Shown one piece after another: positions 56,818 to 64,000 of a stretch of DNA of 64,000 bases; within the stretch, counting starts at the first letter, position 1, and each line of letters starts with the position of its first letter. Under the pieces are notes generated by a model. That model saw only the letters and a list, made by a program, of their open reading frames with translations. It ran no database searches and was not told where the DNA came from. A program made the translations under genes and the position numbers. The stretch is from Isoetes taiwanensis (lineage: Eukaryota; Streptophyta; Lycopodiopsida; Isoetales; Isoetaceae): positions 7,243,889-7,307,888 of the forward strand of contig JAJEKV010000070.1 of assembly GCA_021234155.1 (NCBI GenBank), read 5' to 3'.

Positions 56818-59149
56818 GATATGGCTCGGAGGTTGACGCGATCTTTGGCGGTTGGCGATCTTTGTGCAAGCAATCCCGTGAACACGACAAAAAGCAATCC
56901 GCCCCTGCTCAATCCGGCCCTGCGTGGACTCAAAATTGCCATACTCTGCAAGTAAGGATTTGAAGAACTAGATAAAGAATCGGCTTAATTCCAGCGATTC
57001 TTGGATTGGGTTGCTCTATTTTTTTCAAGAGCCCATTCTCTTTTATCAGCGGTCGCTTCCTTTTAAGAAGGCTATGATTCCAATCTTCGAAGCCCTCTTC
57101 ATCTGACTGTTTAATCCGATCAAAAAAAAGCTGACAAGTTCTGGATCGAGGGGACACAAATCAAGAAGAAAATTTGTCTAAATCTTGGATGGTAAGTTTT
57201 TGGAACTCAAGAACGTAATTAGGCATAATTTTGCGAAAGAAATTCGTATGATTCTTAGCATTTTGAGCTTGAAACATGAATGGACAAAAAATCTAAGCAA
57301 AGTCAAGAGAATGTTTGATTCTTGAATCAAAAGCAGAGATTGAATAAGAAAATTACGATATCTTTGTGAAAATTTGTCTACGAAATTTGCATTTCGATCT
57401 TAAATAGTTCTTACTCTTCTAGCTCGAATCAGAGCTTGAGCTCTAACAAAGCTTGCATTTCGGTTCTAGCATGCGATTCCCAACCAATACCATAAAGGCG
57501 GTCTCTTTGATGCATTGTCATGATTACATGCAACAGATATAATATAATTGTTGGTCCGCAAATGATACATAGAGGCCACCGCCGTCTAAAAATCCAAAAT
57601 TCCACCCAACACGTGGATTGGCGACTCTTCAATAACGCATACGATATTTTGGCTCAAGATCAAAGAGAGCAATCTACGTGTTTAAAAACGACCTTAAAGT
57701 TGGTCGAAGATTTCGTTGATACCACGCTGGCCCGATAAACTTTGTTATTTGACTAAACCGTATATCTTGCTTGTTTTGCTATAAAATCTCGATTGAGGAC
57801 ATGATTGCATTGCTAACTTATTCACGTGGCGTATATCCGGCGGTTGTAAAACTTGATCTTTGGGAGGAACCGAGACTTGGTATCGCTTTAAGAACGAAAT
57901 TTCCGTGCCTCTCATTATAAGAGAAGGTGGCTCTTATACCGCTCATATGGTATACGTTTCTTTATTAAAACTATGCATTAAGCACTAGCTACAAAAACCT
58001 AAGAGCTAAAAGTTTAGGCGACGAGGCAAGAACAAATGGAAGTTCAAGTAACTTAGTCCGACCGCGTCTTTGTAATTAAAGCGTGAAGGGTTCTTTGAAT
58101 CATGATCGAGAATGTTGGTCGACACATTTGTTCCCATGCGCCAAGTTGCTTGGACCGAGACAAGCTAACGAAAGAATACATGGACATGTTTTGAGTCCTG
58201 TCTTATTGCAGTGAGTTCATGGACATGTCTTGTGTGCTAACAGGCAATAACGTACCATTGTGAACCTTATATGAAGTGTTGGCAGGATTTGAAAGTGGTA
58301 CCATGAGTCACTAGAAATTGTCAATCTGAAACAAGATCAAGTATTCACAAATGCTATCTATGCGCAACCATTTCACACAAGCAACAGTTTAATTGGCCAA
58401 TACAACAACATTATGCACATGCCATATAAAAGATAAGGTACAAGATGACATGGGCATAGTGGATGCAGAAACTAAATAGAGTCAACTTTCATAAATTAAT
58501 TATCTATGATATGATTGTTAAATATTCAAGGCAACTTGATAAGAAATGACCAAGCACTAAGTTTTTAACCTTCCAAATATAACCTTGGGGCGCAATAACT
58601 GTAGTTTAAAAGGATTCCAAAGACCTTTATTGTTCAATTGCAATTAACAGAAAGTTATAAGTTTTTTTTTTTTTCACTAACCTTGGTTTATCATTCTCCC
58701 ATTAACATCCAAAAAGTCATAAAATCTCATAAGAGAACTTCAAAAACATTTAGATTTTTTTTTTCTTTTTTCAACATCTAATGTGACTGACCTTACACAT
58801 GGCTACAAATGAATGGCAAGAATGAAGTCATATTCATCCTATACACTTGCAAGTGCACATCCGATGATCGTATTTGTGTTTAAGTACCCAACATGCATAA
58901 CATCTTAAGATTTACATGAATGACGTTGCATGGTAAATAAACATTCGTTTGACTATTTATATGGTTCTTGCAGTTGTAACCGGGTCCAACTGCACAGTTT
59001 TGAAAAATACCAACTTCCACCAACATTAGACATTGAAAAGAAGGAATCTACTGGGAAACATTTCACGACCAACACTTTTTGCCACACTTTTTCTTATCCT
59101 GTTGTTTCTAGTTCCATGGCTAGATGCTACCAATAACTCATTTTTCCAT
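56818..59149. other. stretch without recognisable gene, partly CTG/CAG-free
   Basis: No gene recognised. Between about 57,735 and 58,190 there is no CTG or CAG at all, although CG-containing words are common. Poly-T runs lie at 58,661-58,674 and 58,755-58,763. The 5' part of the LINE may begin somewhere after 58,900, but no boundary was found. Confidence 0.45.
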
Positions 59150-62100
59150 ATGCTTTCAAGAACACAAGTGTAAGAAGGAGGAAGCTGATGTTCTGTTTAA
59201 AATAATAGGGAATGAGTATGTTGGAATTGTCTCGGCAAAGGAAAAGTCTAGTGCTGGTACCTTAATCGCATGGAAAAACACGGTTAAGGTGACAACATCA
59301 ATGTCAGACAGATTTGGAAGGTGGTCCATCATAGTGTGGCAGCAGAACAACCAATCATGGGGAATTTTAAACATTTACGCGCATAACAATCCTAGGGGAA
59401 GAGGTGCACTATGGGCCTCCCTCAGACATAAAATCAAAAGCTTTGGTAATCACATAGCATGGTTAATCTGCCGGGCGATTTTAATATGGTGGAACATCGA
59501 GAAACGGGCGTGGTGCAACATCCAGACATTGTTAATGGTTTTGAAAAAGCGATTGGGGTAAAGTTGATAGCGTTGCCATTTGGATTTATTGAATTTGGGA
59601 AGGGATAAAGGTTTCACATGGTGCAATGGTTGGGTGGGGACGAGGGTAGAGCTTACGCTAGACATGGCGGGTGTTACGTGAATTACAATACACTCGCCAC
59701 TTCCCCAACCCTTAGTGGTAGAGTAAACTACACCGAACAATGCGAAATCGATCATAATCCCGGGTAATTTCATGCGGGGAATGTAGGGAAAAAGTCTCAA
59801 AAAAGTGTTTAAAATGAATATCAAGTATCTGAAAAGAGCACTGCTTTTCTTTGCAAAATGCAAAGAAATTTGGCAAGTGGCATTTATAAAAGACTCAGGC
59901 ATGAAGGCCTTAACGGCAGCACTAGCAAATATTAAGCAATTTGCTAAACTGTGGGGGAGAGAAAAAGTACAGGAGGAGAGAGCATCTTTGGACAAACTAT
60001 ACAGTCATTTGACAACCCTCAGAGCAGCGGGTCCCAATGATGGTATAGAAGAGAAAAAATTACTGGATGAGATTAAAAAGTCAGAGGAGACCAAGACTGT
60101 CGAGAACGAAGCAAAGGCGGAGTTTAACTTGGCTTAGGCAAGCAGATAAATGCTCTAAGTTTTTCTTTAAGGCTGCCAAGCAGCAGAGGTGGTCAACAGC
60201 ATTATCTAGCATTACACTTGATGATGGGTCGATACTTAAAACTTGTGATGGGCTCCATAAGTTTCTTCACGATCACTTTCAAAGCTTCTTTGATTGGCAT
60301 TATGCCGTTCGGGACGAGTTTGAAGAGTTTGTGGTTTCCAAGGTGTCTCCAGTCATAACAAATGAGCAACACCAAATGTTGAGCCGCCCACTATCCATAG
60401 AGGATTTGCATCAGGCAGTCATCGCCCTCGACAAAGAGAAGTGTCCGGGGATGGATGGGATTCCAATAGAGTTTTTTCAGGTTTATTGGGAATGGATTAA
60501 AACTGATGTATTCTCATCTTATACAGACTTCCTACAAGCAGACCACCTGGATCCCAAGCTAAATACAGGTTGTATTGTTTTGACTCAAAGGGAAAAAGAC
60601 CCACATTACTATCAATATTTGGAGACCCATCACATTCTTTGTCGGCATTCTATAAGATAATAGCAAAGGGAATGGGAGAGAAAATAAAGCCCATACTTGC
60701 GAAACTATCTCCCGATCCGGTCGGGTTTTTTCTCAGGGAAGGAACATTCTGCACAATATAGCAGCAGCTTTTGAGGGTATGTATTGGGCTAAAAACACAG
60801 GTCAAAAAGTAGCTTACATCAAGTTGGACTTTACTAAGGCATACGATAGCATCAGGTGGAGCTTTTTATATAAAATGCTGTTAAAATTGGGTTGCGGGGA
60901 ATTTTTTACTGGAAGTGTGAAGAGATTACTTCACTCCGCACGGGCCTCTGTTCTTCTCAACGGGGAGTCCTCTCCTATATTAGGTCATTGAAAGAGGCAT
61001 TAGGCAGGGGATGCCCACTAGCCCCATTTTTTATTTAACATAGCAGCTTTTCTCCACGGCTATTTTCTAGGGCCTCAAGGGATGGTCTAGTAGAAGGTCT
61101 TCAAATGGGGATGGATCTCGTGAGATATGCAATCAATGCATGAGATGACTCTTTTTGTTTTACGGTAGCGAGAGGAGAGCAATCTAAAGAATGCCAGTCA
61201 GTTGTTAGATACTTTCTCCTTGGCCTCGGGATGTCTCATCAACTGGAAGAAATGCTCGGCGCAATGGGCTGGGGAAGGACCACATCCCAGGTGTTTAGAG
61301 CGCCTCCCGTGGAAAATCATAAAAGATGGGGAGTATTCTAACCTTCTTGGAATCCCAGTGGGAATTAAAGTACCCTCAACAAAAGTATGGGATGAGTTGA
61401 TATTAGGATTACAGAAGCATCTGAATTGGTGGAAAGTCGCAAAACTATCATTGGCTGGCAGGATAGTAGTAGCGAAGCATGTCTTTGTGCGCAGCACGCA
61501 CATCTCGTCTCATCTCTCCTCATAGCCCCACGAGGAGAAAGTAAAAAGAAATGGAAGGGACAATTAGAAACTTTGTGTGGGGAGGCAACGAGGAAGGAGC
61601 ACTAGTGAAAATAGCATGGTGGAAATGTAAAAGAGATAAGGAAGAAGGGGGAATAGGCATGATTGACTTAACCCTACAAAGCAAAATACTAGTAGCCAAA
61701 AGCATGTGGAATATTTTAGAGGAGAAAACGAAGTCACCAGGCCTAACTCATAGCGCAGGCCATATGCTTCTCCTGCACACATGCTAAAAAGTATCAGCAC
61801 AAGTATCTCTTCCATGGTCTCTATTTTATGGCTTGAAACCAAGTTACGAGGCCTCCACAGGGTCTCATTTCCGCGTGGGATGTGGTGAAAGAGCTCTTCA
61901 CAGTGAATATCAGTAATTGTGCAGCGAGTACTACTCCACCATGGTGGATTCCAGTCAACTACCGCAATAAGAACGGTCCTTTAGCCCTTTTGGCTGACAT
62001 CAGAGTGGTGAGAAGATGGATCAACTGTGGCATTGATTCATGTGCAATGTGGTATGAAGGTGGTCAGTTAACAGAATGGATGGTATTCAAGCAGAAATTC

Positions 62101-62955
62101 GGCCTCCAGAATAACGACAAAACAATGTGGGAATGTATTGCAGTAAGCCTTCCAAACCACATAAATAGCACGAGTAAGAAACCTTGGGTTCTCGATCAAT
62201 CTGCAAAGGGGTCATTTGTGAAATCAGCATATAAGCGTTTGAAGACAAAAGGTACTTTATTGCTACCAGCTCAATGGAATGTGCAAGTCACTGACACACA
62301 GCTGAAGGAAATTTGGAGGGGTGTATGGATAAAACTTCTCCCTCCCCGAGTGAATTCTTTTTTATGGCAAGTAATTCATAGGGCTCCTATGGTAAACAGA
62401 AGGGTATCCAAATTCAAAGCTGACGTGAGCCCTCTATGTCCATTGTGCAAGATGGAGGAAGAGTCTACGGAACCTTTGCTTAGCGAGTGCAGCGACTGCA
62501 AGTTGTGTGGCCATGGTGCATGGATATGTTCAACATTACACTTGGGGACCAACGATCTCCTTCTAGGTAGATATCCGGTAGAATGGCCGGGTCTCAAAGC
62601 ATAAAGCTTTTCATATCGTCGGATCATGGGCATTATGGGTCATATGGAAAAGGCGCAATTCGTTCACTCTAGGCAAAGAAGCATATACTACTGACCACAC
62701 AAAACTGCACACGCTCATAGAGAAGCTTAGAAAGTTCAAGTGTGTGGTCGAAGATGATGTTTCCCTTGTTTGGGAGACCTTCATCAAACTACCACCTTAA
62801 GAAGAAGGCATCTACATGCAGTCAAAAAGGGCTTTGTAGCTATCCCCTCTTCAAACTTGTTCAGGAGGGTGTCTATCTGCTATAAGGCTGTGTAATAGTT
62901 TACCTATAAATGGAAAATTCTTTATCCTTCAAAAAAAAAAAAAAAAAAAAAAAAA
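59150..62955 (+). mobile_element. L1-type LINE retrotransposon
   Basis: A non-LTR element shown by an ordered endonuclease, reverse transcriptase and zinc-knuckle region and a terminal poly(A) run at 62,931-62,955 (25 nt). No ORF1 (gag-like) with a recognisable motif was found upstream, so the element is probably 5'-truncated or its first ORF is degenerate. The 5' end is set at the first recognisable coding sequence and is approximate. No target-site duplication was found. The tail abuts a 138-bp tandem array, which may have been the target. Confidence 0.88.
59160..62800 (+). pseudogene. LINE ORF2: endonuclease-reverse transcriptase, frameshifted
   Basis: Endonuclease part: WGILNIYAHNNPRGRGALW (59,358-59,415), then, after a frame change near 59,465, PGDFNMVEHRETG (the GDFN motif of the APE-like nuclease). 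Connector with helices 59,805-60,250. Reverse transcriptase: LDKEKCPGMDGIPIEFFQVY near 60,430, YWRPIT near 60,615 in another frame, YIKLDFTKAYDSIRWSFLY near 60,815, IERGIRQG near 60,990, and the catalytic x-DD site at 61,138-61,150, where the bases GCATGAGATGAC interrupt an expected A-D-D. Late domains: LPPRVNSFLWQVIHRAPMV and CPLCKMEEESTEPLLSEC (zf-RVT, 62,340-62,500). ORF2 would copy the element RNA at nicked DNA. At least six frame changes make it non-functional as read. Confidence 0.85.
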
Positions 62956-63480
62956 CATAGGGCCCAATTATATGGGGACTTTGACACTCGTTCTTCTAAG
63001 AAAAACAAAGGGTTCAATTTCTCTACACATAAGGAGGGGCTATCGGCCAAAGATCCCAAACACTCCATGTGCCTATACAAATTGTAGATGAGTATGGCCC
63101 TCCACTAATCAATTTAAAGGAGTTAACACTCATTTTTCTAAGAACAACATGTGGTCCAATTTCTCTATACATAAAGGGCCATGGCCAAAGATCCCAAACA
63201 CCCCATGTGCTTAGATAAAAAGTAGATGAGTATGGCCCTCCACTAATCAATGTAAAGGACTTAGCATTCATTCTTCTAACAAAAACATAGGTTCCAATTT
63301 CTCTATACATTGACCAATCAATGTAAAGGACTTAGCATTCATTCTTATGACAAAACCATGGAGTCCAACTTCTCAATCCATAAAGGCCATCGGCCAAAGA
63401 TCCCAAACACTCCATATGCTTATACAAAAAATACAAAGGGGTATGGCCCTCCACCAATCAATGTAAAGGACGTAGCACTT
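62956..63480. repeat. ~138-bp tandem array
   Basis: Units share GGCCAAAGATCCCAAACA, GTATGGCCCTCCACTAATCA, GTAAAGGACTTAGCATTCAT and CCAATTTCTCTATACAT. GGCCAAAGATC begins at 63,045, 63,183 and 63,392, spacings of 138 and 209 bp. The longer spacing contains a half-unit near 63,310-63,350. The array starts directly at the LINE tail. Confidence 0.92.
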
Positions 63481-63629
63481 GTTTTTAGATTCAAGCTCAA
63501 TGTTATAGAAAAAGACAAAGAGTATGACGAGATGTGCTTGTTTGTTGCAGCTGCAAATTCTTTTAGTGAATGGATTTAAAAAAAAAAAAGAAAAAAGAAA
63601 AAATTTAAGCTTCAAATGAATGGCATCTT
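63481..63629. other. short non-coding segment with A-rich tract
   Basis: An A-rich run at 63,577-63,606 (interrupted by single G) follows a short open frame that ends in the tract. It may be the poly(A) relic of another retroposed fragment, but no target duplication was seen. Confidence 0.4.
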
Positions 63630-63820
63630 CGTAAAGTTAGGGGGGAGGATATTTCCCCATATTACAAGCGATCTTAAAACTTATAATCTGCTGTAGCTCG
63701 CTTCCTGTCCTCCGATGCTGGCTTCATCTCCTCCGATACTGGCTGATAACGGAGTAATCAATTTTTTGTGGCTACGATGGCGCCACGTGGCAAGAAATAT
63801 CCTCCCCCCTTAACTTTACG
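63630..63820. mobile_element. MITE-like element with 25/26-bp terminal inverted repeats
   Basis: The left arm 63,630-63,654 begins CGTAAAGTTAGGGGGGAGG. The right arm 63,795-63,820 is its reverse complement with one extra A (ends CCCCCCTTAACTTTACG). The 140-bp interior has no coding capacity and contains a duplicated CTCCGAT(G/A)CTGGCT word. No clear target-site duplication was found, so the superfamily is unassigned. Confidence 0.8.
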
Positions 63821-64000
63821 TTAGAAAATGTTCGCCCGCAGGCCCTTACGCGGGGTGCGGACCAGGCTCGTGCGGGGGAACATTATCTCTAACAAAAAGT
63901 TGCCATCCAACATGAATGGCAACTCCAAGAGTTGCCCTTGAAAAACATGGAGCTACCACCAATCAATTTTAAGGCTTGGTAACCATGTTCATCAAGAATT
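63821..64000. other. window edge, no gene seen
   Basis: A GC-rich patch (63,831-63,885) followed by AT-rich sequence. Nothing recognisable. Confidence 0.4.

Overview
This is nuclear DNA from a land plant. Evidence: an LRR receptor kinase and a beta-glucosidase whose exons are separated by plausible introns, an L-type lectin fragment, and an L1-type LINE with endonuclease, reverse transcriptase and zf-RVT zinc-knuckle regions. The gene-poor, repeat-rich layout and the two transposase-like genes of what I recall as the DUF7869 type suggest a large-genome plant. A fern would fit, but that is a guess from memory.

Layout: 1-4 kb holds no recognisable gene. At 4.1-4.9 kb is a broken L-type lectin gene (-). 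From 5.6 to 6.7 kb there is a dispersed repeat and three blocks of a 19-bp minisatellite. At 7.3-10.3 kb is a decayed transposase-like gene (-). At 10.3-11.3 kb a 72-bp tandem array is interrupted by a poly(A)-tailed retroposon with a 13-bp target-site duplication. At 12.6 kb is a stray fragment resembling the N-terminal domain of the same transposase family.

The centre of the window is a head-to-tail duplication of about 19.64 kb: unit A is 13,089-32,730 and unit B is 32,731-52,376. Each unit carries, in order, a coiled-coil ORF (-), an acidic cysteine-containing ORF (-), a transposase-like gene (+), a truncated GH1 beta-glucosidase gene (-) with an altered catalytic motif, and an LRR/malectin-like receptor kinase gene (+). 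Differences between the units are concentrated at CTG/CAG trinucleotides and are densest on both sides of the junction. This looks more like base-calling and polishing error, and perhaps a false duplication in the assembly, than like evolution. Many apparent frameshifts should therefore be distrusted.

To the right, 51.2-54.1 kb holds exon-like stretches I could not name, including one with two hydrophobic segments. 54-59 kb is mostly empty apart from short repeats. 59.15-62.96 kb is a LINE (+) ending in a 25-nt poly(A), followed by a 138-bp tandem array and a MITE-like inverted-repeat element at 63.63-63.82 kb. The genes do not form a pathway. The host-gene relics are typical recognition and glycosidase families, set among mobile elements.
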